A stretch of DNA of 64,000 nt from Filosporella fistucella (taxonomy: Eukaryota; Ascomycota; Leotiomycetes; Helotiales). This document shows, piece by piece, positions 12,514 to 25,981 of the stretch. Where the stretch lies: assembly GCA_030077755.1 (NCBI GenBank), contig JAQJZZ010000010.1, positions 62,001 to 126,000 of the forward strand, read 5' to 3'. Position 1 is the stretch's first letter. Each line of letters begins with the position of its first letter. The notes under the pieces were generated by a model, which had not been told where the DNA came from, did not search any database, and saw nothing but the letters and a program-made list of their open reading frames with translations. Both the position numbers and the translations under genes were made by a program.

Positions 12514-13453
12514 AGGTGAAGTTTTTGAACTTCACCTACCAGTAACACGACAATCGGCTATTCATAGGTACTTCCTCCTAGGCTCCTCCCCGACAGAGTT
12601 CACCAAAGCCGCATCGCCGAATCAAGACCAGCAGAAGCCTACAGGGCATCAGAACTCAGCTCACCCCGCTCTCAAGCTCAAACGCGTCCTAAATTTCTTT
12701 TCCCCTCACTGCCAAGAGTAGGAATAAGAAAACTGTACTCGCAATTGCTACAAGCCTCACCTTGGAGTGGAGTTGTGTAATAGAAAACAGACACGTCCCG
12801 AACGGTCTAAGGTCGACGGGAGAAATGTTGTCGGAAGGCAGTGTCACGCTGTGCGAAGCCATAGATTCTAACAAGCTGCAATCAGACTTGTAGAGTTCAT
12901 ATCTGGAGTGGTCCCAGCTCAAATTCATTATTCGAAGGATTACTTTGTTCTGATGGCACCAGGATGTAAATCTTTTTGCTTTTTGGTCCGATTGTTCTTG
13001 GCCCTCCCAAAAACCCCTCTTTCTGAAAACTTTCCATTTTCGGTCAATTTCAGATGGACCACAGAGTCACAGGTACACAGTACCTCAAGAAGACCTTGAC
13101 CGCCACATCCTCGATCCAAAAATCCGAATCCGAAACTGCACGGCCACACCACGCACAGCCACATCTTTGCACCGCCACACCCATCACCCAGATCACCACC
13201 CAACCACAACATCGTCAGCCAAGCCAGCCAGACACACCCAAAAACATCAAACAGGCTCTTTCCGCCCGCCATCACAGTTCATTTCCCTGCTTTATTTGCT
13301 TTTCCTCTGCACCGGTGTCTGCAAATCATGCCACTATCGTTCCATGACAGATAAGAGAGCCACGTCACTTTTAGACTTTGAGCGCTGGAGATCAAGCTCA
13401 GCCTCTTTGGGGTGCGGGTTGAGGGCAGCTTCTTGGCGGACGGGGAAAGCCCA
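12514..13453. other. Gene-free region, strongly C/A-rich near 13,050-13,260
   Basis: Contains the SSN3 3' flank and the upstream region of the small ORF at 13571. About 13,130-13,260 is composed largely of CCACA/CACCC-like words on the plus strand, so long open frames on the minus strand here are composition artefacts. Confidence 0.5.
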
Positions 13454-13460
13454 TATATAA
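13454..13460 (+). promoter_or_regulatory. TATA box upstream of small ORF
   Basis: TATATAA, 111 bp upstream of the ATG at 13571 and at a plausible distance for a short leader, which supports the small ORF as a real transcription unit. Confidence 0.5.
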
Positions 13461-13570
13461 GTGCCTTGCTGAGACGGTCGTTCCTGGGAATCACATCTCA
13501 ATCTTGGTAGAAAGCTATCTGTCTATTCCTCACAAATTTTAAATACATTCAACTCAACTCAAATCACGCA

Positions 13571-13696
13571 ATGGGTTTCTTCTACAGCAAAGGATTCGGT
13601 GGTCGACGTGCCGGTGGAACGATCACAGCTGATAGACATGGAGTTCGGAGACCAGTCTTTCGATTCAGATGTTGCGGATTGAACTGTTTCCGTTAG
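13571..13696 (+). CDS. Putative 41-residue basic, Cys-containing small protein
   Basis: Short intronless ORF that I do not recognise. It starts MGFFYSKGFGGRRAGG, is Arg/Gly-rich in the first half, and ends FRCCGLNCFR. Three cysteines lie in the last eight residues. A Gly at position 2 and the clustered Cys would allow lipid anchoring (N-myristoyl or S-palmitoyl), but this is speculation. Support for its being real: a TATATAA box 111 bp upstream, an A-rich leader with ACGCA before the ATG, and no competing gene on either strand. It may also be a chance ORF. Confidence 0.5.
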   Translation: MGFFYSKGFGGRRAGGTITADRHGVRRPVFRFRCCGLNCFR

Positions 13697-14545
13697 AGTT
13701 ACCCCATATCATGGGATTTGGTAATTCTTGCCCGCCATCAACCAGGGAATCACAACTAATTGTGCTCAGCGATGGAAATCATTTGAAGCGCTATAAGGGT
13801 CAGATGGCTTCTGAGAGCCAGGGCAGGTATCATTGAATACCAATTGTATAGATTGCGACGGAGTTTGGGGGAGCGTCTGGAATCAGGGAGAGGGCATGGA
13901 GGGTGCATGGATGGGAGATGTCGGGAACGTGGGAAGGGGGGGATTAATTGTCGAATTGTACATATCATACCCCTCGAACACGTACACAAATACACAAATA
14001 CAAGCAACAAAAAAACAAACAAATGCATAGCTCATAACAGCGACGTGCCTATCATTACAAAAATCTACCTAAACGTACAATTACAAGTAATTTAATCCTC
14101 CTTCCTCTTCGTCCTCTTCCCAACCCAACCATGTGTCCTCTGCTCAACTTCCAAACCCCAACCCCATCCCCAGCCCAAGAAAGAAGAAGACACCCCAAAT
14201 CTCCCAGCACCACGCAGAAGAAGTATTGTAGAAACAAAGAAGTAGAAAACGTCTGGTATCGCCGCCGAAAAATGTGCTAAAAAGTTGAAAGGCGTGCGGA
14301 AAGGATGACTGAACGGCGATCAGGAGGAAAAGGACTCGCTGCATAAGCATTATAGGTTTATAAACGGAAATTTCGATAATCGAAGGTATGGAGAAGAGGA
14401 ATCATGAGGGTTGGCTAAGGACTAGAGTATCGCATAGAGGGGTTTGTTTGATGTATGAGGCATTCTAATGCTTTTTCTGGTATCGTAGGGATTGGTGAGG
14501 TTAGGATGATTAGCGCATACGTTTCCCGAACCACTTGGAAGGCTT
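13697..14545. other. Intergenic between small ORF and ARF6-type GTPase
   Basis: No gene seen. It holds the converging 3' flanks of the two neighbours, including an A/C-rich run near 13,980-14,025. Confidence 0.5.
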
Positions 14546-16175
<1,630 letters not shown>

Positions 16176-17633
16176 CTATCCTTTATGATCCAAGACAAAA
16201 CGTCTTTCGACTTCCTTCAGCTCACCAGCTGTCTCCTCCTCAAAAAGAAGCTCAACCGCCGTTCCATTCTTGAGCATGCCCTTGACCTCTCCTCGGTAGA
16301 ATGTTGACGTATGAGGGTAAAGAGCCAGAACACGTTTACCAACTTCATAATCCTCGAATTTGGTGCCTTCAGGGGGAATTGGGACCATTTGAGAGGCGGA
16401 AGACTTGTAGATATTGTTTCCAGCATTTGATCCAGGTTCAGGATAATCGTCTCTAACCTCGTAGCGGCGGCTTTTTCCTTCTCCAATGACTCTAACAACA
16501 GTGCCTTGGATCCAATCAGACTCCTCTGGCTTGCCTGGCGTTTTACGTTTAAATGCAACCTCTTCGCCTGTCACATAGACAATCTTGGGTTTGCTGGCAC
16601 GCTCGCTAGCTTCGGAAGGAGTGCCATCATGCCTATCACTATTGCTTCTTGGGGGCTGGCTGCTAGTTCTTGGAGCACCAATCTTCCTTACCGCTCGATT
16701 TTCGGCTGGAGACGGAACTGGAGAGTCTGATGGTCCATCGAACTCCATGGCAGATGCTCTGGAGCTTGATGCACGGGCACTAGCAGCTGTAGCATCTTCT
16801 TTCTGCTGCTGCTCTGAAGCTTTCTTGATATCTCGAAGGAGCTCTAATTGATTCTTAAGGGCCTCGCTCGTTGCTCTGGGTTTCTGCTGCTCAGTGATTT
16901 TGACCTGCTCCCGATATAATGCATCAAGCTGGTCCAACTCTGCGGAAATATCTACTCTCAAGATTAGAAATGGCGGATACAGGTAAACGGCTTAAACAAT
17001 CATACTTTGACCTGCGTCCTTTTTGTCCTTCAGCTTGATCTCGAGAGCAAAAATCTGCTCCCCTAATTCTTTCGCCCTCTTCTCACCTTGTGCAATCAGC
17101 TGTAATGATGCACTAATTTCGTTCCACAGCTCCTGTGCATTTATTCCTCCATCGTGTGAGTCACCTCTTGCACCATTCCGCGCCCCTCGCCTTTGTGAGG
17201 ACATGTTGGATCGACTACTGGATCTCTCGATAGGCGGGGCTAAGTCTCTTGACTTCGAAGATTCGGCCTTAGAATTAATAGGTTGAGGACTGTTGGTGGA
17301 TCGAGGTGTATCTGGGTTCGATTTTTGATGTATCACTACTTGAGGGGTATATTTCCCAAGAGCAGGATCGGAGAGTCCTTTGGTCACTGATCGACTTGGT
17401 ATTAGATTATTGTCTTCCTCCTGATCGCGATGAACTGGGGATTGCGAAGCCGATGGTTGTCCTACTTTGGGATTTCGCTGCTGTGGACCTGTCATGTGCG
17501 AATTGGTAACTGGCAGCTTTGCTCTCAATCTGCGTCTCCCACCCTGCCCACCAGCCGGGCCTCCCAACTGATTGGTGAAACCCTCCTGGGCTTGATCCTC
17601 CAGGAGTCGGTCAAGTTCCTTCTTTGGACCCAT
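16176..17633 (-). CDS. sgf29: SAGA complex subunit SGF29, tandem Tudor H3K4me reader
   Basis: Chromatin reader that binds methylated H3K4 and anchors the SAGA acetyltransferase. Exons 17006-17633 and 16176-16954 are joined by a 51-nt intron; 468 aa. The N-terminus (MGPKKELDRLLEDQ) is followed by a long disordered Ser/Pro/Gln-rich segment, then helices (AQELWNEISASLQLI and the region up to residue ~260) likely to bind other SAGA subunits. The C-terminal ~150 residues form the SGF29 domain: VTGEEVAFKRK, WIQGTVVRVIGEGK, the Tyr/Asp surface in YEVRDDYPEP and the aromatic-cage signature VLALYPHTSTFYRGEV. The 5' part of the open frame above 17633 is not supported as coding. Confidence 0.95.
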
Positions 17634-18311
17634 ATTAGATAGATGTTGCAAAGGACAAATTTGAGAAATGAGAAATTGTTGTGAGCTTGAGGGCAATGGG
17701 AATGAAGTGATAGGGAAACAGTGTATTTGCGCAAGAACTTGAACTGAATTCTTGATAGAAGATCGATCGTTGGAAGAGCAGGAGCCGAAGTGCAAAGGAA
17801 AGGTAGCATGCTTACAGTAGGAAAGGATATCGAACTGTATACCGGCGGTAGTATAGAGGAGATCGAAGTCGATCGCAATTGCCGTTTTAGGATAGCGGAA
17901 TATAAGACACGAGGGGGGCGGTGACAATATAAGCTCGGGATATACCTAGGCAGATTGGTTTGAGAAGTGAAGAACAGCTAGAAGACAGATGAGTTGATAT
18001 ATGAGGCGGTGGTGATTGTGTGAGGTGAAGGTCGGTAGATTGGTAGGCAGGTGTTGTGGCCAGAAACGCAGCAGCAGCATTGCAGTTCAGCCTTATGGGT
18101 GATCATCGGGGTGAGAAAGTTAGCGTCTCTGATTGGCTGACTCAGCCTAGCGCGGGGTCATATTTCCAGGCCACTGAGGTCACTGCCACCACATCAAAAC
18201 AACTTGGGACTTTTCTTTTTACACTTCACCAGTCAATATAAGAAATCCTCTGGCTTCTCACCTCTTTCAGCAAAACTCACACATACAATTTCACTCCTCG
18301 TACACATCGCG
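17634..18311. promoter_or_regulatory. Divergent promoter region, SGF29 / phosphomannose isomerase
   Basis: 678 bp between two divergent starts. No gene was seen. No specific regulatory motif could be assigned with confidence. Confidence 0.5.
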
Positions 18312-19714
18312 ATGCAAATCCCATTGATCAGACTTCAATGCGGAGTCAACAGCTATGACTGGGGTAAGGTAGGCAAGGACTCGGCTGCCGCCAAGTTCGC
18401 AGCAGCTACTCCAGCAGACGATTTCTCGATTCAAGATGAGAAACCATACGCAGAGGTACGCCACCTCTATATCTGTGTTACCTCTATGCTGATTAATTAC
18501 AGCTCTGGATGGGTACACATCCTTCGAATCCTTCCAAAGATGTCCTCACAAAACGCACCCTTCTCGACCTCGTTCAAGACAACCAAGCACTCCTATCCAC
18601 CGAGATTTCCGAGAAATTTGGTCACAAATTACCATTTCTTTTCAAAGTTCTATCTATTGGCAAGGCATTGAGCATACAAGCACATCCCAACAAGAAGTTA
18701 GCAGAACAGTTACATGCAAGAGATAGCAAGAACTATCCAGATGACAACCACAAGCCAGAAATGACAATTGCAATTACTCCTTTCGATGGTCTCTGCGGGT
18801 TCAGGCCTTTGGCAGAAATATCACACTTTCTATCTTCCGTCCCATCATTGAAGAACTTGGTAGGAGATAAGGAAGTGGAGGAATTTGTGTCAGCTGTGAA
18901 AGGTCAGGACACTTCAGACAAACCAGAAGACGAGAAGGTCAACAAGAAAGCTCTCCAAAAAGTCTTTGGCGCTCTGATGAACCAGAAAAAAGAAGCTATC
19001 GAATCTGCGACAAAAGAATTGATTGATTCTGCGAAACAAGAAGGCTCCGAGTTCGCTGCAGGTGGAGTCGAAGCTACGTCTGGTAAAGAGCTGGCAGATC
19101 TCGTCATACGATTGGACAAGGAATTTCCTGGCGATATTGGATTGTTCGTTTTGTTTTTCTTGAATTATGTGAAGCTTGAAGTCGGCGAAGCTATGTTCTT
19201 GAAAGCCGACGACATTCACGCATACTTGAGCGGAGACATCATCGAGTGTATGGCAGCATCAGACAATGTCGTTCGGGCTGGCTTTACCCCCAAGTTCAAA
19301 GATGTTGACACCCTGGTTGATATGTTAACATATTCCTATGCACCAATCGAAGAGCAAAAGATGGATCCAGTTGATTATCCATATGTTGCTCTCAACGCCA
19401 CTGCCTACTCATCAGCTTCTTCTGCGACTCTTTACGACCCACCAATCGAGGAATTCAGTGTCGTGAAGACAGACTTGAAGAAGAAGGGCGCCAAAGCCAC
19501 ATTCGAGCAAATCGCTGGTCCTAGTATTTTCATCTGTACTAGCGGTAATGGCAAGATTAGCGTGGGTCCTAAGATAGAGGAAGTCAAGCCAGGTTACGTC
19601 TTCTTTGTGGGGGCAACCGCGGAGGTTGTGCTCGAAAGTGATGGAGAATATTTCACAACATTCAAGGCTTTTTGCGAATTGCATGGCAAAGAGGATGGGC
19701 TGGAAAAGTTGTGA
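18312..19714 (+). CDS. PMI40: Mannose-6-phosphate isomerase, type I
   Basis: Zinc enzyme interconverting fructose-6-phosphate and mannose-6-phosphate, the entry to GDP-mannose for glycosylation and cell-wall mannan; cytosolic. Exons 18312-18455 and 18503-19714, 47-nt intron, 451 aa, the usual family length. GVNSYDWGK at the N-terminus, the zinc/substrate motif [33 protein letters not shown] and the [20 protein letters not shown] segment are all present. The intron falls between DEKPYAE and [10 protein letters not shown], as the family sequence requires. The last ~100 residues form the second cupin half. Confidence 0.97.
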
Positions 19715-20234
19715 GGCTGGTGTAGGGAATTCATATAGACCAATGTAGACGCCCACTATCCTGCGTCTCACTCAGTACTTTATCTCCGCAATATTCCCCA
19801 CCCTCGTCGAAGACGGTAATATTGCCGACCGGCGAATTCTTTGCGTCTGTCGGGACAACACTATCTCGATTTTTCAGCAGATTCGTCAATATTCGCTTAT
19901 ATTGTGCCATCCCTTACCCTTGACAAGTGCTCCAGCTTAGCCGGGTCAACCAATACCAGTTTTAAAGGGTCGAAGATTGCCCGAAAAGTTTCGTGCTATG
20001 AAGTAAATAAAGTTTATCAAGCAAATGTGCTGTGAAAAAGTTGATCATTTCACATGGACCCACATCCAGCGGGCAGGAAACGAAGTCACTTAGTGTCCAG
20101 ATGGGGTACTCTCCGACTTGGCCATTGCATGCATTGTTCTTTTCTTCTTTCTAGTCTCTGCATGTTTTCATTCTTATAAATGTGTACACCCTGAATTTCT
20201 CAGGAGTATTTCCAATTTTTGCAAGACCTTCAGC
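19715..20234. other. Intergenic, upstream of ACS-family permease
   Basis: No gene seen. The open frame running into the permease from 20118 has only hydrophobic noise before the chosen ATG and is treated as leader. Confidence 0.45.
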
Positions 20235-21862
20235 ATGGGAATTTCAACCAACAAGCACTCGAAACGTCAAGGCCGAGCTTGGTACCACTGGTACGCGGAA
20301 GATGACACTCCCGAAGAGAGAAAGCTCATTGTCAAACTTGACCTTCTTATTGTCCCGTATGCAGTTGTAGCCTATTGGATCAAGTATATTGACCAGTCAA
20401 ACTTGAGTCTGTCTTCCCGGTTTTTTGGTTCGTCCGACTTCTAATCTCTCTTAGACAATGCCTACGTCTCTGGAATGCAAGAGGATCTCGGTCTTTTCAA
20501 GAACCAACTCGTTAGCCTAAACTCCATGTATGTTGTTGGTGCAGTCATCGGCCAGATACCCTTCACATTCCTCTTTCCAATGTTTCCAATGAATTGGACA
20601 ATTCCGGGTCTCGAGATTGGCTGGGGTATCTTTACGTTGTTGCAATATCGAGCTCAAGGATTTGGAGAACTTATGGCATATCGATTCTTTGTTGGTCTTT
20701 TTGAGGTATGTAGTTGTTGCGTCCCGATGTGTGTTCTCAATTGACATTCTTGCAGGCCGCTTTCTTTCCAGGTGTCCATTATGTTCTCGGTGCATGGTAT
20801 CGGGGAGATGAGCTCGGACGTCGTGGAGGTGTCTTCTATGTCGGTCAGATGTTGGGTACGTTGACGGCGGGTATGATACAAAGCGGAGCATCTCAACATC
20901 TCAACGGAGTTAGAGGAATGGCGGGATGGCGGTGAGTTCCCCTCTTCCACCACGCTTCAACTGATCTGATGATCCACAGCTGGATGTTCATCATTAGCGC
21001 TCTCATGACTATTCCTGTCGCCATAGCAGGAGTCTTTATCTGGCCTGGCACTCCAGCTCGACCCAATAAACTTTTCCTCAATGACACCGAACTCGCCCTC
21101 GCTATCTCCCGCCTTGAGTCCAACAAAGTCGATACCACTGAGCGCGTGCAACTCTCTCGCCGACAGCTTATTGTAAAGATCCTCAAAGATTGGAAGATCT
21201 ATGTACTTACGCTTTGGGCTGTTCTCTTCTGGAATTCAGGTTCAAACTCGTACGGAGGTTACCTGATCTGGCTTAAATCCCTCCATCGATTTTCTACCCC
21301 TAAGATTAACCAACTTGGCACCACAGCTCCTGCGCTGGGTATCTTCTATGTGCTATTCGTAAACTTCAGCTCGGATCTTCTCTGGGGGCCTTCTGGCGCC
21401 ATCGCTTTTGCACACGCCTGGAACTTCACGGCGATGGTCATTCTCGCCGTATGGAAAGTGCCAGAGTCTGCGAAATGGTTCGCTTTCAATAGTACATACA
21501 CTCAAGTCGCCATGAGCTCTGTCCTATATGGCTGGGCAAACGATATTCTCCGTCGAGATGCAAATGAACGCAGTATCGTGCTCACATTTATGAATCTTTT
21601 CGCGCAAAGTACTACCGCTTGGACTGGTATCTTAGCGTTCCCCACGTCTGAGGGACCCAGATTCTTGAAGGGTTGGACGTTCTGTGCTTGCAATAGTTTC
21701 GTGTTGGTTATATTTACTTACTTGGTTGTGGGACCAATGTCCAGAAGGGAGGACAGAAAGAGAGATGAAAATGGAGTCGCGGAGAGCACGGATGAGGAGG
21801 TGGGAAGTGAGAGGGGTTCTGGGAAGGGTGATGAGGTTGTCGTGGGTGCCAGTAAGCTGTGA
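20235..21862 (+). CDS. Dal5/ACS-family MFS permease (pantothenate/allantoate-type)
   Basis: Twelve-helix anion:cation symporter of the Dal5 family, importing small organic anions. Exons 20235-20406, 20455-20705, 20756-20931 and 20980-21862, introns of 48-50 nt, 493 aa. The family start WYxxxDTPEERKLIVKLDLL, YIDQSNLNNAYVSGMQEDLG after splicing, and GGVFYVGQMLGTLTAGMIQ are diagnostic. WNSGSNSYGGYLIWLKSL in the second half resembles the pantothenate carriers Liz1/Fen2, but the substrate is uncertain. The C-terminal tail is charged and Glu/Ser-rich. It converges with a second permease of the same family, with only 290 bp between their stop codons; the two belong to different subgroups and are not recent duplicates. 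Confidence 0.92.
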
Positions 21863-22152
21863 TGGAAGGGTAATAAGAGCTTGTAAGGCGTGGAGTGGAA
21901 AGAGATGGCATAGTGTCTGCTGAGATAGATTCTAGATTTCATGACTCAGAGCTCCTCTCACCTTTCGTTGTTCGTTTTTGTCCGGGAGTGTATTTAGGTT
22001 GCATATAGACTGGACGAACGATGTGAGTAGCAAAGCTTTGTTCCATTTGTTCTTTTTGTTCTATCCACTCATTTCTACTATCGAAAATGATAATGCTATT
22101 CACTCTCTACTAATCTGGTCGGTACCTTCAAGGAATAATCTATCCCCGTTGC

Positions 22153-23828
22153 TCACGCCTCAACATCAACATCATTCCTTTTCACAAGACCTTTACCATA
22201 GAACTGTCTCTCTTCAAAGACCTTCACATCATCCTCAGCAAACATCTTCCCCCCCTGTTCTGACTTAATTCTGAGCCTTCGAATTCTTCGAACGTCCCAC
22301 TCCACATTTCTGGTCAGCCACCACGTCCAGATATTAGCTAACCAGCTGCCGCCGATTGCAGCTGCGCAAATGGCGAATGGGACTTTGTAACCATTGTGTG
22401 CGTATCTTGATTGGAAGAGCTGAGGACCAATTACACCTCCTACTTGACCAACACAGGATTGGAAAGCGAGTGTGAACGCCGTTCCTGTGCTACCTGCAAG
22501 TGTGGAGGACCGCCCTGCATATTGTTAATAGATCTCTTGAATTGATATGGATATGCTTACACGCCCAGAATGGAATGAAATAAACCGAGTAAAACATTGT
22601 TCCAAAAATGGTAGCAATGTAGACAGCATACTTATCTCTTGTCGAAGCAAGAATGATGAAGAAAGCCAGTGCTCCAGCACAGATGATCATGATGAAAGCT
22701 GGGCGAGTCATATGCGCTCGCTTCAAGAACCATCCTGCGAAGATGATGGCTAATACAGACGTAGCAGCTGGTGGAATGTTGAGTAACTGATTCCTGGGCA
22801 GACCGGCAAATCCAAGAGACGTTGTCACAGTTGGCAATTGCCAGCTCAACCCATAACCTCCAAGATTCATCAAGATCTGACTAAGCATAAAAGCATATGT
22901 CCTGGGATCTTTCAAAGAAGCTATGACTTCCTTCGCATTGAAGGACTCGTCTTCTGTCTTAGGTGCGTTTTCCGATAGTCGTGCCTCAAGATACTCTTGC
23001 TCTCTTGGCGTCAACCACTTCCCACTCCTCTCACTCTTCGGATAATCAGGCAGCACAAAGTAGACCACTGAGCTGAACAATATCGTGCCGATTCCCTCAA
23101 GCAGATACACCCATTGCCAAGCACTCATCGCTCCAAGTCCGTCCATATAGCTTATACCATATGCCAGCAGTGAGCCTACAATTCCACTACAATTCTGAAA
23201 GCCAAACATCCACATGATAGGTTTCCCCATCTCGTCACTTCGATACCACGAACAAAGTTGTGCAGCAATACCAGGAAACATACCCGCTTCCATCATTCCC
23301 AGAAAGAATCTCGCTGCGTATAGTCCCTCTTTATTCTTGACAGCAGCATGGCAAGCAAGCACGATTCCCCACGAGAGAATGATTCTAAACTGCCAGTTTC
23401 GAGGCGTCATTTTCTTGAGCAGGAGATTGGATGGGACTTCGAAGACGATGTAGGAGATGAAGTAGATGGATTGGACCCAATTGTATTGGTCGGATGTCAT
23501 GTTCAGTTGGATGAGGACGTTGGTCGGTTTGCCGACTTGGAGGACTTTTACTGCTGCGGCGTTGGTGTAGTCGATCTGGGGTTTGTTAGCAAGAGAGCTA
23601 TGTGAGAGGAAGGGAGTAGCAAGGTACATTTTTGATGATATACATCAGGCCTATTAGCCAAAGGAACCTGTAGTCGACTTTTCTTCTGATTGCTTTATCT
23701 TCTTCCGGGCTGAAAGATGCGAGGAAAGCTTTCCGTTCTGCTTCTGGATCGCTGTGTAGACTGCCCGGAGTGACCACTCCGTCGGAGACTTTGTCTTGGA
23801 CATCTTCATTATGCATTTTTGAGCCCAT
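22153..23828 (-). CDS. Dal5/ACS-family MFS permease, divergent from FMN monooxygenase
   Basis: Anion:cation symporter family permease, 525 aa. Exons 23628-23828, 22561-23575 and 22153-22514; introns 52 and 46 nt. The family pattern is clear: AIRRKVDYRFLWLIGLMYIIKNIDYTN, NMTSDQYNWVQSIYFISYIVFEVPSNLLLKKM, FFLGMMEAGMFPGIA, and the second-half helices after YPKSERSGKWLTPREQEYL. The last exon, in a different frame, supplies TM11-12 (AGSTGTAFTLAFQSCVGQVG onward) and a basic tail. Known relatives carry allantoate, nicotinate, dipeptides or sulfonates. It shares a 404-bp promoter with the luciferase-like monooxygenase, so its substrate may feed that enzyme. Confidence 0.92.
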
Positions 23829-24232
23829 TTTTGAAGTTCTTAGAGAACGATGCACAAAAGAATGAAATTCAAGTCACGAAGTTCTGTTTCAAACTCTCCT
23901 GGAGTATTGGGACAGCAAGTTTATCATATGCAAATTTCCTACAATACATATTTTAAAGATCTACACTTGGTATTTCCTCATCAGATCTTCTATCCCACTT
24001 CTCAATGTACGTCGGTTGTTGAAGGGAATTGACACACAAATGCTGTTGTTGTGATAATCCACCCGGAGCACGCAATTTATAGCGGCGGATTACAATGCAG
24101 CGGCCAAGTTGACCCCTTCATATCAGAGAGATTTAGCGCGATGATGAATCCCTAGATTCAGGAACATCAAGAATGGGATAAGAAGTAAAGCTGCATTGAG
24201 TTTTTCATTTAATCGCAAATAAATTCGGAAAT
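23829..24232. promoter_or_regulatory. Divergent promoter, ACS permease / luciferase-like monooxygenase
   Basis: 404 bp between the two start codons. It contains one consensus GATA element (TGATAA, 24052-24057) and a CGGCGG word near 24083-24088, compatible with GATA-factor or Zn2Cys6 control. I saw no CYS3-type palindrome. Co-regulation is inferred from the shared region only. Confidence 0.5.
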
Positions 24233-25981
24233 ATGGCAGGAAAGAGAAATTTAAATGGGAATGGGACAGAAGGGTCAACTCCGAAGCGAAGACAGACGAG
24301 GAGTAATACAGAGAAAATCAGTAATGGCACGACAGTCGCAGAAGATGGGAAACCAAAGAAACAGATTCTTCTGAATGCATTCGACATGTCTACAGTAGGA
24401 CATTTAAGTCCTGGTCAATGGAAGGTAAATCATATCCTAGAAGTCATTCGGACCAAAATTGACGGCTGCCAGAATCCTAAAGACCGTTCGGGTTCCAAGA
24501 GAGAATTGAAGTACTGGATTGATCTTGCAAAAATCTTAGAAAGAGGTGGAATCAACGCATTGTTCCTAGCGGATACGTATGGAGGATATGATACGTATGA
24601 GGGGAGTCTGGATAACTGCATTCGGAGAGCGGCGCAGTGGCCGGTTACTGATCCTACCATTGTAAGTTTGAGGCTGCTTTTTGAAATATAAATGCTAATC
24701 ACCGATAGCCAATCAGTGCAATGGCTGCTGGTAACATTTTCAAGCTTGAGATCTGAGATTCGAAGGTGCTAACGCAATTAGTGACGAAAATTTTAGCTTT
24801 TGGAATCACCGCTAGCACTACATTTGAGCCACCATTTCTTCTGGCGAAGCGCTTCTCAACTCTAGATCATTTGACGGGTGGTAGGATTGGATGGTGAGCA
24901 CAAATTTTGGCAGCAGTGACCTCTAGCTAAAGATGTTTCAAGGAATATCGTGACATCCTGGAAAAAGTCAGCATTCAAAGCCATCGGTCTCGACTCGCCA
25001 ATCGAGCACGATGAGCGTTATAGACAAGCAGATGAGTATCTCCGAGTCTTATACAAGCTATGGGAGGGCTCCTGGTCGAAGGATGCTCTTGTCCAAGACA
25101 CCAAAACAGACACTTACGTCGACCCTGATCTTGTCCGTCAAATCAATCATCACGGTAAATATTTCAACCTCGAAACACGTCACATCGTTGATCCCTCTCC
25201 CCAACGCACACCATTCCTCTTTCAAGCTGGGACCTCACCAGCTGGCTCTTCATTCGCGTCTAAACACGCAGAAGCTATCTTCGTAACCGGTCACGACCCC
25301 TCCATTCTCGCACCAAAAATCGCAAATATCCGTAAGTTGGCCGCAGAAGCAGGTCGCGATCCGCAATCCATCAAGTTCTTCTGCACATTTACCCCTATTC
25401 TGGGTCGTACCGATGAGGAAGCTCAAGAAAAACTTGCTGAAGCAAAGAAATATGCTAGCATTGTCGGTGGGCTTGTGTTGTTCAGTGGATGGACTGGCAT
25501 CGATGCGTCGAAATTGACACTTGGGAAGGAGATCACCGCGGAGGATAGTTTAGAAGCGCATAAGGTTACGAGTTCCTTGACTGCGTTTACTACAACCAGT
25601 AAAGCTATTCCGAAATGGACTCCTGAAGTGCTGGCTGAGGTGGCGAGTATTGGAGGTATGGGGCCGGTGAGTGTAGGGAGTCCGAAGACGGTTGCTGATG
25701 AGCTTGAAAGATGGGTGAGAGAGGCTGATGTTGATGGGTTTAATTTGGGATATGTGACTACCCCCGGGACGTTTGAAGATGTGGTTGATTTACTCGTTCC
25801 TGAACTGAGGAGCAGGGGTATTTACCCTCACGGAATCGAGGAAGGATTGACGGCTAGAGAAAAGATATATGGGAAGGGACAAGCTCACCTGAGGGATGAT
25901 CATACAGGGAGCGCGTACAAGTATGACGTGTACAAAGAAGATCCCCCATATGTCAGCGAGGGAGCAGAGCAAAATGTCTAG
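24233..25981 (+). CDS. Luciferase-like FMN-dependent monooxygenase (NtaA/SnaA/DszA type)
   Basis: Bacterial-luciferase-fold enzyme using FMNH2 from a partner reductase to cleave or hydroxylate small molecules; relatives act on nitrilotriacetate, alkyl sulfur compounds and dibenzothiophene sulfone. Five exons: 24233-24424, 24473-24661, 24709-24730, 24782-24893 and 24943-25981, giving 517 aa. The first intron (48 nt) contains no stop and keeps frame, so it is easily missed; removing it restores GHLSPGQWK-NPKDRSGSKREL. Exon 3 is only 22 nt. Core motifs: LFLADTYGGYDTYEGSLD, LAKRFSTLDHLTGGRIGWN, GIDA and VGSPKTVADEL. The first ~45 residues are basic and unstructured. It is divergent from an ACS permease. 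No reductase partner lies nearby. Confidence 0.93.

Noticed and set aside
12940..13275. 111-aa minus-strand ORF rich in Gly, Trp and Cys
   Set aside because: It reads through the C/A-rich upstream region of the small ORF; composition alone explains it, with no family or splice signals.
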